Positions 6,325 through 6,647 of a stretch of 6,647 nt of DNA are shown here, one piece after another. The translations under genes and the position numbers were made by a program. Origin of the DNA: an uncultured Lachnospiraceae bacterium (lineage in GTDB: Bacteria; Bacillota_A; Clostridia; Lachnospirales; Lachnospiraceae); contig CAMYVI010000141.1 of NCBI GenBank assembly GCA_947302185.1, forward strand, positions 1-6,647, given 5' to 3'. The notes beneath the pieces were generated by a model. The model had not been told where the DNA came from. It saw nothing but the letters and a program-made list of their open reading frames with translations, and did not search any database. The stretch's first letter is position 1. The number at the start of each line of letters is the position of its first letter.

Positions 6325-6647
6325 ATGAGTAATTTGGCAGTATCAGATTATTTCGGAAGCATGGTCTTCGACGACCGCGTCATGCGGGCGAAACTCTCCG
6401 CAGATGTCTATGAGTCCCTCAGAAAGACGATCGATGAGGGCAGCGTTCTCGATATCGGTGTGGCAAATGCAGTCGCCCAGGCCATGAAAGACTGGGCCGT
6501 CGACCACGGCGCAACGCATTTTACTCACTGGTTCCAGCCGCTGACCGGCATCACGGCTGAAAAGCACGACAGCTTTATCTCCCCGTCCCCGAACGGCAGC
6601 GTCATCATGGAGTTCTCCGGCAAGGAGCTCATCAAGGGCGAGCCGGA
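6325..6647 (+). CDS. glnN: Glutamine synthetase type III GlnN, partial (N-terminal 107 residues)
   Basis: Glutamine synthetase makes glutamine from glutamate, ammonia and ATP in the cytoplasm, and supplies the substrate of the glutamate synthase encoded divergently. The visible part begins [17 protein letters not shown] and includes [13 protein letters not shown] (63-75) followed by [12 protein letters not shown] (76-87), segments characteristic of the type III family rather than the shorter type I (GlnA). Type III enzymes are about 700 residues, so roughly 600 residues, including most of the active site, lie beyond the right edge. The start is supported by AGGAG at 7-nt spacing and by conserved sequence from the first residues. 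Expression is predicted to depend on passing two leader terminators. The family is secure; intactness of the rest cannot be judged here. Confidence 0.94.
   Translation, partial: MSNLAVSDYFGSMVFDDRVMRAKLSADVYESLRKTIDEGSVLDIGVANAVAQAMKDWAVDHGATHFTHWFQPLTGITAEKHDSFISPSPNGSVIMEFSGKELIKGEP

Overview
This window holds the core of ammonia assimilation (the GS-GOGAT cycle) laid out as a divergent pair. On the minus strand is gltB-gltD, the large and small subunits of NADPH-dependent glutamate synthase. On the plus strand is the start of glnN, encoding a type III glutamine synthetase. gltD runs off the left edge (400 codons present, C-terminus missing) and glnN runs off the right edge (107 codons present). 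gltB is complete. Between the two divergent starts lies a 574-nt control region (5751-6324).

The organism is most likely a Gram-positive anaerobe of the class Clostridia, in or near Lachnospiraceae. This is inference. It rests on a type III glutamine synthetase next to gltBD, strong purine-rich ribosome binding sites, near-consensus sigma-A-type promoters, and RNA leaders built from intrinsic terminators with competing hairpins. Base composition looks moderate (roughly half G+C).

Region by region: 1-1201 gltD (minus, partial); 1202-1220 a short gap carrying the gltD ribosome binding site; 1221-5750 gltB (minus); 5751-5877 the gltB leader, with an attenuator hairpin/terminator and promoter; 5878-6068 a central stretch with two inverted repeats and no gene; 6069-6097 the glnN promoter; 6104-6324 the glnN leader with two consecutive attenuator units; 6325-6647 glnN (plus, partial).

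The most interesting signal is in the two leaders. Each transcript is predicted to begin almost directly with a small hairpin whose six-base loop is AACGGC. The glnN leader then has a second copy with loop AAAGGC. Every copy overlaps the 5' arm of a strong intrinsic terminator, so hairpin and terminator cannot form together. The loops have A at position 1 and G at position 4, the signature recognised by ANTAR-domain antitermination proteins (AmiR, NasR, EutV families). The stems differ between gltB and glnN while the loop is kept. The simplest reading is that one RNA-binding antiterminator, not encoded in this window, co-controls both halves of the GS-GOGAT cycle. Known ANTAR targets have two such hairpins before one terminator. 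Here I see only one per terminator, which may be a variant arrangement.
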